Assembly (NCBI GenBank): GCA_002390745.1 | Contig: DGQK01000026.1 | Location: 33,184 to 97,183, forward strand | DNA from: Bacteroidetes bacterium UBA4416 | GTDB taxonomy: Bacteria; Bacteroidota; Bacteroidia; B-17B0; Aurantibacillaceae | Reading direction: 5' to 3' | DNA length: 64,000 nt | In this document: positions 8,245-18,121 of the stretch, piece after piece | Layout: each line of letters begins with the position of its first letter | Numbering within the stretch: the first letter of the stretch is position 1 | Notes under the pieces: model-generated | Seen by the model: the letters and a program-made list of their open reading frames with translations, nothing else | Databases searched by the model: none | Told to the model about the DNA's origin: nothing | Program-made: the position numbers and the translations under genes

Positions 8245-8814
8245 CTATTCCGACCAGCGGTAGCTATCGATGCTTAATCCCGCGAGGTCGAGGATGCGGT
8301 CTGTTACGGTAGCCGCCAATGCTTCGAAGGTGGAAGGCTTGCTGTAAAAAGACGGAGAGGCCGGGCAAATGATCCCGCCGGCTTCTGTTACCGCTTTCAT
8401 GTTATTGATATGAATGAGGCTGTAAGGTGTATCGCGCACGGCAAGAATGAGCCTGCGCCTTTCCTTGAGGATCACATCGGCAGCACGGGTGGTAAGATCG
8501 TTACTTATACCCGAAGCGATGCGCGCCATGGTTCCCATGCTGCAGGGGCATACGATCATGGTCTTGTACCTTGCCGAGCCTGAAGCAAAGGGCGCATAAA
8601 AATCCATCTTCTCATAAAAGGTAAAGTCCGTGTAGAGCTTATAGTCCTCGTTGCCAAGCTCGTGCTTCCAGACATCCTTCGCATTATGGCTCATCACGAT
8701 TCCTACTTTCTCTACCTGGTCCGAAAGCGTTGCCAATTTATCGAGCAGTACCTTGGCATAAATGCTTCCGCTGGCGCCGGTAATAGCAACTATGATCTTC
8801 TGTTTCTCTGTCAC
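8245..8814 (-). CDS. ubiX: Flavin prenyltransferase UbiX
   Basis: Attaches dimethylallyl phosphate to FMN, making the prenylated flavin cofactor of UbiD-type decarboxylases. The 189-residue length is typical. It has the N-terminal flavin-binding VAITGASGSIYAKVLLDKL, then IVCPCSMGTMARIASGISNDLTTRAADV and the catalytic region LILAVRDTPYS, followed by GGIICPASPSFYSKP. No ubiD gene lies in this window. It starts 3 bp after the stop of the membrane-barrel gene (8818-9462), so the two are probably cotranscribed. In a menaquinone-using phylum the product probably serves menaquinone-pathway or other UbiD-type decarboxylases. Confidence 0.95.
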   Translation of the reverse strand: MTEKQKIIVAITGASGSIYAKVLLDKLATLSDQVEKVGIVMSHNAKDVWKHELGNEDYKLYTDFTFYEKMDFYAPFASGSARYKTMIVCPCSMGTMARIASGISNDLTTRAADVILKERRRLILAVRDTPYSLIHINNMKAVTEAGGIICPASPSFYSKPSTFEALAATVTDRILDLAGLSIDSYRWSE

Positions 8815-8817
8815 GCT

Positions 8818-9462
8818 CTATGATGCTTTTTTGGTGCGGATCCTGTAAGTTAGTGCAAATTCCAGGATATTGTTGTAATAGCCTTTATTAAACGTACGGG
8901 CAATGATATTGTTGAAATAAATAGCCTGCCTGGTGCGATTGGGCCTGGTGGTAATGAATGAATTGCTGCTCCTGAGGTTCACCGACCAGTTCGGTGTGAT
9001 GGCATAGCCCAGGCCGATCTTCACGGAATACTCAAACTTAAGGAAAGGGTACATCCCCGTAAGGTTGCCGGCCTCCGAGCCTTCGTAGTAATTAATGAGG
9101 TAGCCGGCGGAAACGCCTGCATCAAATAAAAATTTTTTCTGCTTGTATACGACCATGAGCGGTACTTCCAGGTAGTTCATGTTCAGATAATAATACGTGA
9201 GGTCGTTTTTTTCCGCGTTCTGGTTCTTGCGGGCTCCCTTCTGGATAAACCAGAACGACATATTGGCGCTCCATTGATCTGAAAATACACGTTCCACACC
9301 TACTCCACCCATTCCTCCCAGTTTATGAAAACCACTGTAGGCATCGCCGTGCACCTGCGAAGGCGTCACACCAGCTGTGAGAAGAAGGTTAAATGTATTG
9401 GACTTTTCCTGGCTGCACAATGCCAGGGGAATAAGAAACAGTATGCAGACGAGCGTTTTCAA
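8818..9462 (-). CDS. Outer-membrane beta-barrel protein (PorT-like superfamily)
   Basis: A 214-residue protein with a signal peptide (MKTLVCILFLIPLALCSQ). The mature part has alternating amphipathic strands ending with an aromatic-rich strand (LEFALTYRIR), as in small outer-membrane beta barrels of Bacteroidota. The segment VTPSQVHGDAYSGFHKLGGMGGVGVER resembles the start of PorT-like proteins, but assignment to the T9SS PorT itself is not justified. It is probably in one operon with ubiX; the pairing has no obvious functional logic. Confidence 0.85.
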   Translation of the reverse strand: MKTLVCILFLIPLALCSQEKSNTFNLLLTAGVTPSQVHGDAYSGFHKLGGMGGVGVERVFSDQWSANMSFWFIQKGARKNQNAEKNDLTYYYLNMNYLEVPLMVVYKQKKFLFDAGVSAGYLINYYEGSEAGNLTGMYPFLKFEYSVKIGLGYAITPNWSVNLRSSNSFITTRPNRTRQAIYFNNIIARTFNKGYYNNILEFALTYRIRTKKAS

Positions 9463-9481
9463 GACGGCTAAAGATACGCAT

Positions 9482-9865
9482 TTATCCCATAAACTGATTC
9501 AGCCATTTCAGCGCATCTTCTTTGCTGGTAAAGAACTTGGTAGGGCGCTCAGGGCCTACGATCTTAATATAAAAGTTGGCAACCAGCTTCTGCGCAATGG
9601 ACTGGATCACAAAGGCATCTGCACTCGAATAAGGATCGTTCCCGTTTTTGGAAAGATGCTTTAAAAAACTAACGTCAGAGGTTGTGTACTCACCGCACAA
9701 TACCAGTACCGGCAGGCAGTCTCCTCCCATTTGTTTCTGAACCTCAATCAGTTGCCTTAGCTCTTTAATTCCGAATTCCGAATTGGCAAAAACATCTACT
9801 TCGTATAAGCCCGCATGCTTGATCAATCTAAAATTTTTAAATGAGGCCGTATTAGATGAAGACAT
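9482..9865 (-). CDS. Conserved hypothetical, possibly STAS/SpoIIAA-like
   Basis: A 127-residue soluble protein. The alternating strand and helix pattern (LYEVDVFANSEFGIKELRQLIE, then PVLVLCGEY, then DAFVIQSIAQKLVANFYI, and a final KEDALKWLNQF) resembles small STAS or SpoIIAA-like domains that are common and mostly uncharacterised in Bacteroidota. The assignment is tentative. The Met at 9865 was preferred over one 12 codons upstream because a -7 box at 9899-9906 places the transcript start just before it. Confidence 0.75.
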   Translation of the reverse strand: MSSSNTASFKNFRLIKHAGLYEVDVFANSEFGIKELRQLIEVQKQMGGDCLPVLVLCGEYTTSDVSFLKHLSKNGNDPYSSADAFVIQSIAQKLVANFYIKIVGPERPTKFFTSKEDALKWLNQFMG

Positions 9866-9898
9866 GTTTTTTAAGGACGTATATAAGTTTAATTCGAA

Positions 9899-9906
9899 CA
9901 AATATA
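9899..9906 (-). promoter_or_regulatory. -7 promoter box for the STAS-like gene
   Basis: On the minus strand this reads TATATTTG, matching TAnnTTTG, 33 bp before the chosen ATG at 9865. No clear -33 box is seen. Confidence 0.5.
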
Positions 9907-9940
9907 CATTTTAACATTTAACATTTCACCGTTAAGCGAT

Positions 9941-9973
9941 AAAAAAATCCCGCCAGATGGGGCGGGATTTTCT
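9941..9973 (-). terminator. Intrinsic terminator of pruA
   Basis: Arms at 9945-9954 and 9961-9970 are perfect complements (AAATCCCGCC type) with a 6-nt loop. The minus-strand T tract comes from the A run at 9941-9947. Confidence 0.85.
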
Positions 9974-9989
9974 GAAAAACGTAAGCCGG

Positions 9990-11621
9990 TTAATCTGCCT
10001 GTAAAAACGGATATCGGTAATCGGTTGGAGGTGTAAACGTTTCTTTGATCGTGCGTGGAGATACCCAGCGCAGCAGATTCATCCTGGCCCCTGCCTTATC
10101 GTTGGTTCCGCTTCCACGGGCACCGCCGAATGGCTGCTGGCCTACCACGGCGCCTGTACACTTATCGTTGATGTAGAAGTTACCTGCAGCATTGCTTAGC
10201 TTTTTGGTCGCCAGCTCAATCGCATAGCGGTCCTGCGCCAGGATAGATCCTGTTAAAGCATAAGGCGAGGTGCTATCCACAATTTCCAGCGTTTCCTCAA
10301 ATTTGTTCTCGTCATACACGTATACCGTCAATACCGGGCCAAAGAGCTCTTCACACATCGTCACATAGTTCGGGTCCTGGGTTTGAATGATCGTCGGTTC
10401 AATGAAGTAACCTTTCGATTTGTCGTAGTTACCACCGGCTATCACCTCCACGTTTTTGTCCTTCTTCGCATTGTCGATGTACTTCGCCAGTTTATCAAAG
10501 CTTTTCTCGTCGATAACGGCATTGATGAAATTTGTAAAATCTTCGGTAGGCCCCATTTTCATATCCTTCAGATCTGCCAGGATATAGCCTTTTACCTCTT
10601 CCCATAAATTGGACGGGATATACACACGGGAAGCAGCAGAACATTTCTGGCCCTGGTATTCGAAGGCGCCGCGCGTAATAGCCACTGCCAGCGACTTGGC
10701 CTCAGCCGATTTGTGCGCCATGATAAAATCTTTACCGCCTGTTTCACCAACGATTCGTGGGTATGAGCGGTATTTGTGAATGTTATTCCCGATTGTTTGC
10801 CAGATGTTCTGGAACACTTCGGTGCTTCCTGTAAAATGGATGCCGGCAAAATCCCGGTGATTGAAGATCACCTCAGCCGCATCCGGCCCGCTTGGGTAAA
10901 TAAGGTTGATGACCCCATCCGGAACACCGGCTTTTTTGAATACTTCCATCAGCACATTGGCACTGTATACCTGTGTATTACTAGGCTTCCAAACCACTAC
11001 ATTTCCCATCATGGCACAGCTGCTTGGCAGGTTGCCGGCAATGGCGGTGAAGTTGAACGGTGTCAAAGCATAAATAAATCCTTCGAGCGGCCTCCACTCC
11101 AAACGGTTCCATACGCCCGGGGAAGAGATCGGTTGCTCAGCATAAATTTCGGTCATGTATTGCACGTTGAAGCGCAGGAAGTCGATGATCTCGCAGGCGC
11201 TATCGATCTCTGCCTGATATACGCTCTTGCTTTGGCCGAGCATCGTAGCCGCATTCATTTTAGCCCTGTAAGGCCCTGCTATCAGCTCTGCCGCCTTCAG
11301 GAAAATGCTGGCGCGGTGCTCCCAACTCAGGTTCGCCCATTTCTCTTTAGCCGCTAAGGCCGCTTCAATGGCTTTTTCAATATGGGTTTTATCGCTTTTA
11401 TGGAAATGCCCCAGAACGTGCTGGTGATCGTGCGGAGGATGAAGACGAACCAGGACGTTGCTCTCAACCTCCTCGGCTCCGATGTACATCGGGATATTGA
11501 TTTCTTTGCTGCGCAGCTCAGCCAGCATAGCCTGCAATTCTTTTCTTTCCGGACTGCCCGGAGCATAGTTCTTGATCGGTTCGTTTACCGCAACGGGCAC
11601 TTTGAAAATTCCTTTTGGCAT
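9990..11621 (-). CDS. pruA: L-glutamate gamma-semialdehyde (1-pyrroline-5-carboxylate) dehydrogenase
   Basis: Oxidises glutamate semialdehyde to glutamate with NAD+, the second step of proline breakdown. At 543 residues it is the single-function enzyme (as in animals and Bacteroidota), not the large PutA fusion. The aldehyde dehydrogenase fold is shown by the general base E293 in VGETGGKD and the catalytic Cys C327 in YQGQKCSAASRVYIP. Cofactor-binding segments include ALTPFNFTAIAGNLP and VVVWKPSN, and FGPVLTVYVYD and QQPFGGARGSGTNDKAG lie near the C-terminus. It is monocistronic here, with a terminator at 9941-9973. No proline dehydrogenase gene lies alongside. Confidence 0.96.
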   Translation of the reverse strand: MPKGIFKVPVAVNEPIKNYAPGSPERKELQAMLAELRSKEINIPMYIGAEEVESNVLVRLHPPHDHQHVLGHFHKSDKTHIEKAIEAALAAKEKWANLSWEHRASIFLKAAELIAGPYRAKMNAATMLGQSKSVYQAEIDSACEIIDFLRFNVQYMTEIYAEQPISSPGVWNRLEWRPLEGFIYALTPFNFTAIAGNLPSSCAMMGNVVVWKPSNTQVYSANVLMEVFKKAGVPDGVINLIYPSGPDAAEVIFNHRDFAGIHFTGSTEVFQNIWQTIGNNIHKYRSYPRIVGETGGKDFIMAHKSAEAKSLAVAITRGAFEYQGQKCSAASRVYIPSNLWEEVKGYILADLKDMKMGPTEDFTNFINAVIDEKSFDKLAKYIDNAKKDKNVEVIAGGNYDKSKGYFIEPTIIQTQDPNYVTMCEELFGPVLTVYVYDENKFEETLEIVDSTSPYALTGSILAQDRYAIELATKKLSNAAGNFYINDKCTGAVVGQQPFGGARGSGTNDKAGARMNLLRWVSPRTIKETFTPPTDYRYPFLQAD

Positions 11622-11825
11622 GGTCTCTTTTTTTTAGATGAGCGAAATTACCGTTTTTTACGGAATTCCTTCCTGAATTTATTTAACAATAACAGATAAG
11701 AAAGGCAAGTGTTTATAGGGGCATATTTTTTTATGCCATAGGAGCCGGATCTGTTTTCTTAGGGTTCTTTTTTTCCTAACGTAGCTTTACCGTGACTTGA
11801 AACCACGCACCATCCGTTCACAAAA

Positions 11826-11854
11826 AAGCCCGTCACAAAGCTTGCGACGGGCTT
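11826..11854 (-). terminator. Intrinsic terminator of the PKD-repeat protein gene
   Basis: Arms 11826-11834 and 11846-11854 are perfect complements (AAGCCCGTC type). An A run at 11822-11827 gives the T tract on the minus strand. The rest of 11638-11877 shows no further feature. Confidence 0.85.
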
Positions 11855-11877
11855 CTTTCAATTTTCAGGCCTTGAGT

Positions 11878-14800
11878 TTAGCGTAACAACGTGACATGCC
11901 CTACATAGCTGTGGTCTTTACCAAGTACATCCTTGATCTTCACTTTCCACACATACACATCCTGTTGCACTTCTTCCGATTTTCCGCTTTTCCTGCCGTT
12001 CCAGCCTTTCGCAATATCGTCGGTATAATAGATCATTTCGCCCCAACGGTCAAAGATCCACATGTCGTATTTCTCGATACCGATGCCTTTGCCCGAAAAC
12101 AGGTCGTTGATGTTGTCGCTGTTGGCAGGCGTAAAGGCGTTGGGAATGTAAAACGCAAATTCAGGGCCTATTTCGATGGATACATAGGCTGTGTCACTAC
12201 ATCCGTACTGGTTTAGCACGATCAGGTTGGTGTAATAGGTCTGGGCTGTTTCACTGTTGTAAAAGTGCGTTGGGTTCACGTTCACCGAATCGGTCTTGTA
12301 GCCGCCATCTCCGAAAGTCCAATACCAGGAGCTGTAATTCACCGAATAGTTAGTGAAGAATTCGAGGGGCTCTACTACATTGCCCGGATCTGGATTGATC
12401 TCATAGGAGGCCGAAGGTAAAGGGTATACCGTAATCATCGCCTTATTATCTTTGGTATTCGTACAGCCGCTGTCGGTCACCACCACCAGCTTCACATCAT
12501 AGTATTTCAGCTGGTTGCCGGTTGTATTGTCATAGCAATGCGATTGCGCGGCGTTGCTCGACGATGATACCGGACTGCCGCCATCGCCCAGGCTCCATGT
12601 CCAGCTCGTAATATGGGCCGGGCCGGTAACGGTAGAGGCATCTGTAAAGGTCACGCAGTGGGTGCTGCAGCCATCCGGATCGTCGGCAGAAAAGGCAGCC
12701 ACAGGGTTATAGTTCACATACACCGCTTTGCGCACCGTGTCGCGGCATTGCCCCGGGTTGGATACCGCTACCAGGCCGATGCTTTGGTTACCCGCTGCCG
12801 GGTAAATGTAGCTCACGATCTGGCCCTGGGCTTCTATAGTACTGATATTGTTGTTATAATCCCAATACCAATCCGTAACCGTTCCACTTCCGGGTAGCTG
12901 GTTGGCGGTAAAGCTCATGGCAGCGCCCGCGCAGGCAGAGGAACTGCTGATATTCATGATTGGCTTTTGATACACTTCTGTTTGTTTCACTACCGTTTTC
13001 ACACAGCCTTTGTTAGAGGTTACGGTCAGCGTTGCATTATAAATCCCCGCGCTGTTATAGGTGTGGCTGGTGAGTTGTCCGCTGCCTGTAGCCCCGTCGC
13101 CATAAGCCCAGGCATAATTCGTAGTGGTTCCCACAGCGATGGTTGTACCGCTGGCATCTAAGCTATTGGGCTGAGCGTTGATACAGGTATTTACAAAGGT
13201 AAAGTCGGGAACCGGGTTAGGATCCACATACACGGTAAGTGTGTTGGTGCTGTTGGAACAGGTAAGGCCTGCTACCGGCGTGGTGGATACCGTATAGCTT
13301 ACCGTGTTGATGCCATATGCCGGGAAAGTATAGTTCGGGTTAGGCACGCCTGTCACGTCTATTGTGCCGTTACTTAAAAAATCCCACTGGTAATTACTGA
13401 GGGCGTTTCCGTTCCCTGTGCTGGCATCCGTCATCTGCGACGGGCTGCCGAGGCACACCGTATTGGAAGTAAACGCAGCTGTAGGTAAGGCATACACGTT
13501 CACCGCCTTCACAACATTATCCACACAGTTATGGCTGCTGGTAGCCGTTAGCGTCACATTGTAAGTAGCATTGCCGTTGGCTCCCAGGGTATAGGTGTGC
13601 ACCGGGCTGATGCTGTTGTCGTTAGGGCTGCCATCGGCAAAAGACCAGCTGTATGCAGGGGTAGTGCCCACATTGGCATTGGTCGTTGTATTGGTCAGGT
13701 TGGTAAACGTGGTGGCAGTGCCGTAACAAACATTATCGGGCGTAAAATCGGGAATAGCATGGCCCCATACATTCACCGGGAGGCTAAACGTATTCACACA
13801 GCCATTGCTGGAAGTAACCTGCAGCGATGTTGTAAATGTTCCGGAAGATGGATAGGTGAAGCCTGGGTTTTGTGTCAGGTTGTCCGCAGTACCATCATCT
13901 GTGAAATCCCAGCTCCAGGCACTAATGGATCCTGTTCCGGTTGTAGACAGATCCGTGAAAGCCGTTTGGGTTGCCTGGCATACCGCCGTGGCGCTAAAGT
14001 TAGCTACAGGTGTCGGATGCACCGTCACTGTTTGCGTAATCGAAGCCGTACAGGTTGTATTGGCCGTGATGTTGAGTGTGATCGTCTTCACACCGCTACT
14101 TGTATAGCTTAAACCCGTTGGGTTCTGATTGGTGCTCGCTACCGAAGAAGCGCCTGTACCGAAAGCCCAGTTATACTGGCTGATGTTGTCGGGATTGGGA
14201 ACATTTGACGTATTGTTTAACACGATAGACGCTCCTACACAGGCGTTTACAGGCGTAAAGGTGGCGGTTGGGAGCGCATTGACTTTTACCGCAATGGTCG
14301 AACTATCCCTGCAATTGTTGATACTCGTTGCCTTCAGCTCTACGGTATACGTTCCCGGCGTCGCATAGACATTGGTCGGGGCCTGTGTGGTATTGTCCGT
14401 TGTTCCGTTATTATCAAAATCCCAGGCATAGGTCAATGAACCTGTTGCAATGTTCGATGTGTTCGTAAAGCTCACAGCAGTACCTATACACACATTGGCT
14501 GCTGTAAAGCTGATCACCGGATTAGGAAAGATGGTGATGGTCTTACTGATGGAATCCTTGCAGAGCGATGAATTGGTTACAATCAGCTTGACCGTATGCG
14601 GCCCCGATGTTGCAAACGTATGGCCCGGCGTTGCTCCGCTTCCGTTGGGTGTGCTATCGCCCCAGTTCCATACCTGCGACACAATGGCCGCCGTGGGTGT
14701 ACTGGTACTGGTAAAATTGGAAATAGCATTCAGGCAGTTATCAGCGAGGTTAAAGTTCGCCGTTGGCGCCGAAATAATCGTGACTGTTTTGTTGATACTG

Positions 14801-16161
14801 TCGAGGCAACCTCCATTTGATACTTTCAGCTTGGTTGTATAGGTACCCGGACCGGGGAAGGCAAAGGTAGGATTTGCGGTAGTATTATCCACCACTCCGT
14901 TATTGTCGAAGTCCCAGTAGTAATTACTGATAGCCGGTCCACCGTTTAAATTGGTGTTGTCTGTATAAGGCACAGAATAAGTGCTTTGGCAGGGAGTAGT
15001 CGTAAAATTGAAGTTTGCGATCGGGTTATTGCTGCTCACCATGTTCATCGTGTAGGTATAGGTAGCAGATCCGCAGGAGGAATAAGGCGTACATTGCACC
15101 GTGTAGATGCCTGATACCGTTGAATTGACTGTTTGCGCATGCACGGTACTCACTGTACTTGTCGGCGGCCCGGTCCAGGTGTAAGAGGTCATCCCTGTAG
15201 GCCCTGAAAGGGTGCCGACCGCTCCGGAGCATCCGCTGACAACATTAGTAGTGAGCTGCGAGCACTGGCCATCGATGTAAGTATAGGCCCAGTCGTAATC
15301 GTACACGCACCAATCGTTCTCAATTTCGATGGTGATGTTCTGTCCGATATAAGGAGTGAGGTCAAAACCTACATTGGTCCAGGGAATATACGTGGTAGGA
15401 TAACTCTGGTTCCCGATATTGACCCCATTGGACCCCGTTTGAAATCCGGTCAGGCCATAAGACTGACCAGGGCCGCCAATGTTATTACTGGCATAATAAC
15501 ATTCGAAGTACGGGCATGCCACTACATTACCGGCCTGGTTTCTGAAGCGGATGTATACTTTGGCCGCATCCCCGGCGGTATGCGGGAAGTTCAGGATCAC
15601 CATCGCCATTTTAAGCAGGTAATAGGAGTTGGCCGGTGTTACCGCAAAGGTTTGCCTGGCCGTACTGGTAGCCGGATTCGTCGCATTGCCGAGCTTCAGC
15701 GAGAAATTGCCGCCGGGACATACAACCGGGAAATTTCCGTAAGGGTCTATCCCTGCGCCGCTGGTCGTCACCACATCCCCGGTAACGGTCCAGCCAGTGG
15801 TTGTGCCTGTTTCGAAGTCCACGTTCGTGCAGGGAGCCTGCGGAGTATTCCCTCCGCCGGGGCCCGAGGGCCTTGCTGCCTGCGCCTGGTTCAGGTTGTA
15901 TTTGCGGTTGATGTAATTTCTCCTGGCGTAATTCATGAACTGATCAAAGTCCATTCCTAAAACACCACCAAGATTGGCATGCTGCCTGGCCCCGTTCTCA
16001 TCAAATCCCTGCAGGGAATCAGGATCGAAATTACTTTGTACGGCATGCAAAACCTGAGAGGACGTGCTGTGATGCACATGTTGATGGCTTGCCTGCGCAG
16101 ATACGTTGAAGGGGGAGCAAAAAATCGTAACTACTGAAAATAAACGTAAGATTTTCTCCAT
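11878..16161 (-). CDS. Giant PKD-repeat surface protein with gliding-motility type B T9SS C-terminal domain
   Basis: A 1427-residue exported protein. After a signal peptide (ends near NVSAQ) comes a His-rich stretch, then a beta-sandwich-like domain at about residues 110-300, possibly carbohydrate-binding, and one Ig-like unit. About eleven consecutive PKD modules follow (roughly residues 375-1320), recognisable by YxWDFDNNG-type motifs and a shared Cys near each module start. The C-terminal about 95 residues (FYIPNAFTPANSDNINDLF, then MWIFDRWGEMIYYTDD, then DVYVWKVKIKD) match the gliding-motility-associated type B sorting domain, so it should be exported by T9SS and retained at or released from the surface. 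The substrate or partner is unknown; PKD arrays usually act as adhesive or spacer stalks. Confidence 0.92.
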   Translation of the reverse strand: MEKILRLFSVVTIFCSPFNVSAQASHQHVHHSTSSQVLHAVQSNFDPDSLQGFDENGARQHANLGGVLGMDFDQFMNYARRNYINRKYNLNQAQAARPSGPGGGNTPQAPCTNVDFETGTTTGWTVTGDVVTTSGAGIDPYGNFPVVCPGGNFSLKLGNATNPATSTARQTFAVTPANSYYLLKMAMVILNFPHTAGDAAKVYIRFRNQAGNVVACPYFECYYASNNIGGPGQSYGLTGFQTGSNGVNIGNQSYPTTYIPWTNVGFDLTPYIGQNITIEIENDWCVYDYDWAYTYIDGQCSQLTTNVVSGCSGAVGTLSGPTGMTSYTWTGPPTSTVSTVHAQTVNSTVSGIYTVQCTPYSSCGSATYTYTMNMVSSNNPIANFNFTTTPCQSTYSVPYTDNTNLNGGPAISNYYWDFDNNGVVDNTTANPTFAFPGPGTYTTKLKVSNGGCLDSINKTVTIISAPTANFNLADNCLNAISNFTSTSTPTAAIVSQVWNWGDSTPNGSGATPGHTFATSGPHTVKLIVTNSSLCKDSISKTITIFPNPVISFTAANVCIGTAVSFTNTSNIATGSLTYAWDFDNNGTTDNTTQAPTNVYATPGTYTVELKATSINNCRDSSTIAVKVNALPTATFTPVNACVGASIVLNNTSNVPNPDNISQYNWAFGTGASSVASTNQNPTGLSYTSSGVKTITLNITANTTCTASITQTVTVHPTPVANFSATAVCQATQTAFTDLSTTGTGSISAWSWDFTDDGTADNLTQNPGFTYPSSGTFTTSLQVTSSNGCVNTFSLPVNVWGHAIPDFTPDNVCYGTATTFTNLTNTTTNANVGTTPAYSWSFADGSPNDNSISPVHTYTLGANGNATYNVTLTATSSHNCVDNVVKAVNVYALPTAAFTSNTVCLGSPSQMTDASTGNGNALSNYQWDFLSNGTIDVTGVPNPNYTFPAYGINTVSYTVSTTPVAGLTCSNSTNTLTVYVDPNPVPDFTFVNTCINAQPNSLDASGTTIAVGTTTNYAWAYGDGATGSGQLTSHTYNSAGIYNATLTVTSNKGCVKTVVKQTEVYQKPIMNISSSSACAGAAMSFTANQLPGSGTVTDWYWDYNNNISTIEAQGQIVSYIYPAAGNQSIGLVAVSNPGQCRDTVRKAVYVNYNPVAAFSADDPDGCSTHCVTFTDASTVTGPAHITSWTWSLGDGGSPVSSSSNAAQSHCYDNTTGNQLKYYDVKLVVVTDSGCTNTKDNKAMITVYPLPSASYEINPDPGNVVEPLEFFTNYSVNYSSWYWTFGDGGYKTDSVNVNPTHFYNSETAQTYYTNLIVLNQYGCSDTAYVSIEIGPEFAFYIPNAFTPANSDNINDLFSGKGIGIEKYDMWIFDRWGEMIYYTDDIAKGWNGRKSGKSEEVQQDVYVWKVKIKDVLGKDHSYVGHVTLLR

Positions 16162-16283
16162 AGCATTTGGTGTTTAGCATTTTCATAAAATTAAACAAAA
16201 AAATCATTAAGATTGGAATCCTACACTAAATTAAACCGTTATTTAACTCATTCTTAAGACGATCCCAGGTCCTATTTTTTTCG

Positions 16284-16291
16284 TATCTTTG
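16284..16291 (+). promoter_or_regulatory. -7 promoter box of the ABC-F gene
   Basis: TATCTTTG matches TAnnTTTG exactly and lies 21 bp before the ATG at 16313. A -33 TTTG at the right spacing is not evident. Confidence 0.55.
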
Positions 16292-16312
16292 CCGCCTAAT
16301 TTTTTTTGATAC

Positions 16313-17935
16313 ATGATTTCTGTTTCTAATGTGAGCCTTCAATACGGCAAACGTGTTCTTTTCGATGAGGTAAACGTGAAGTTTACCCCGGGCAACTGCT
16401 ATGGCCTGATCGGTGCCAATGGCGCCGGCAAGTCTACCTTTATGAAAATCCTTTCGGGCGAGATCGATCCTACCAAAGGGCAGGTAAGCATCTTACCGGG
16501 CCTGCGCATGAGCGTACTGAAGCAAAACCACTTTGAGTTTGACGAATATAGCGTTCTGGACACGGTGATGATGGGCAACAGGCGCCTTTATGAGATTATG
16601 AAGGAAAAAGATGCCATTTATGCCAAAACCGATTTCAGCGAAGCTGATGGCAACCGCGCAGCGGAGCTTGAGGCGGAGTTCGGCGAGATGAACGGCTGGA
16701 ATGCAGAAAGCGATGCCGCTATGTTGTTGACCAACGTCGGGATACCCGTAGAGTCGCATTATACCTTAATGAAAGACCTGACGGGCAAGGACAAAGTGAA
16801 GATCCTCCTGACCCAGGCTATTTTCGGGAACCCTGACATTTTGCTCCTCGATGAGCCTACGAATGACCTCGACGTGGAAACGATTTCCTGGCTGGAAAAC
16901 TACCTGGCCGACTTCGAGAACACGGTGATCGTGATCAGCCACGACAGGCACTTCCTGGATGCCGTGTGTACGCACACCTGCGACATCGATTACGGCAAAT
17001 TAAAAACCTATACGGGCAACTACAGCTTCTGGTACCAGATGAGCCAGCTGGCGCTGAAACAGCGCAGCGACGCCAATAAAAAGATCGAAGACAAGCGTTT
17101 GGAATTGCAGGAATTCGTGCGCCGCTTTAGCGCCAACGCCAGTAAATCCAGCCAGGCGACTTCCCGTAAAAAATTACTCGATAAGCTGGTGGTCGACGAG
17201 ATCCCGCCAAGCACACGTAAATACCCGGGCATTATCTTCAAACAGGAGCGTGAAGCAGGCGACCAGATCCTGCACATCGAAAATTTATCGAAATCGAATA
17301 TCGACGGCCTGCTTTTCAAAGACGTAAATATCAACGTCACCAAAGGCGACAAGATCGCTTTCATCGCCAAGAACCACCTGGCTATCACAGCGCTGTTCGA
17401 CATCATTAATGAGGAAGAAACAGCCGATAGCGGGGAATATAAATTCGGGACGACCATCCACAAGGCCTACCTTCCGAATGACAATGCCAAATATTTTACC
17501 GGCGATATGAACCTGATGGACTGGCTTCGCCAGTATTCCACCAATAAGGACGAGAGCTATGTGCGCGGCTTTTTAGGCAAAATGCTGTTCAGCGGCGAAG
17601 AGGTTCTGAAAAAATGCTCGGTGCTTTCGGGTGGCGAAAAAGTGCGCTGCATGACCAGTCGCATGATGCAGCTCAACCCTAACCTGCTGATCCTCGATGA
17701 GCCAACCAACCACTTAGACCTCGAGAGTATCATTGCGTACAATGACGCCCTGAAGGATTTCACGGGCTGTGTGCTGTTTACCAGCCATGACCACGAATTG
17801 ATGCAAACCGTAGCCAACCGCATCATCGAGCTGACACCCAACGGCATCATCGACAAGCGCATGACCTACGATGAGTACCTGGAAAATGCCTCGGTGAAGG
17901 AGCAGCGTGCGAAGCTGTACGGCACTTTGGTATAA
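16313..17935 (+). CDS. YbiT-like ABC-F ATPase with degenerate second Walker A
   Basis: ABC-F proteins bind the ribosome and act on stalled or paused translation. The 540-residue protein lacks membrane segments and resembles YbiT. The first nucleotide-binding domain has a normal Walker A (GANGAGKST, residues 34-42) and Walker B (ILLLDEPTNDLD), but its signature is degenerate (LTGKDKVK), as in YbiT. An inter-domain linker (RRFSANASKSSQATSRKK) follows. The second domain has an intact LSGGEK signature and LLILDEPTNHLD Walker B. Its Walker A position reads FIAKNHLAITALF, lacking the GxxGxGKS/T residues, so ATP binding at that site should be impaired. A similar loss is recalled in related Bacteroidota proteins and may be a lineage trait. 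A terminator follows at 17964. Confidence 0.93.
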   Translation: MISVSNVSLQYGKRVLFDEVNVKFTPGNCYGLIGANGAGKSTFMKILSGEIDPTKGQVSILPGLRMSVLKQNHFEFDEYSVLDTVMMGNRRLYEIMKEKDAIYAKTDFSEADGNRAAELEAEFGEMNGWNAESDAAMLLTNVGIPVESHYTLMKDLTGKDKVKILLTQAIFGNPDILLLDEPTNDLDVETISWLENYLADFENTVIVISHDRHFLDAVCTHTCDIDYGKLKTYTGNYSFWYQMSQLALKQRSDANKKIEDKRLELQEFVRRFSANASKSSQATSRKKLLDKLVVDEIPPSTRKYPGIIFKQEREAGDQILHIENLSKSNIDGLLFKDVNINVTKGDKIAFIAKNHLAITALFDIINEEETADSGEYKFGTTIHKAYLPNDNAKYFTGDMNLMDWLRQYSTNKDESYVRGFLGKMLFSGEEVLKKCSVLSGGEKVRCMTSRMMQLNPNLLILDEPTNHLDLESIIAYNDALKDFTGCVLFTSHDHELMQTVANRIIELTPNGIIDKRMTYDEYLENASVKEQRAKLYGTLV

Positions 17936-17963
17936 GGTAAATATTGTTTTGGAAAAATCACAG

Positions 17964-17994
17964 GCCCTGCGGTAAGATACGGCAGGGCTTTTTT
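17964..17994 (+). terminator. Intrinsic terminator of the ABC-F gene
   Basis: Arms GCCCTGC (17964-17970) and GCAGGGC (17982-17988) are followed directly by a run of six T. Confidence 0.85.
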
Positions 17995-18121
17995 CGTTAG
18001 AACTTTTCTTTTGAAAAAGGGAAAAATCACCATTTAAATAGTATTGGAAGCTTAATATTTAGTTCTTAATATTACCGTTGCGATGGTTAATCCCCTGACA
18101 GTCATTTTAAAACCAAAACAC

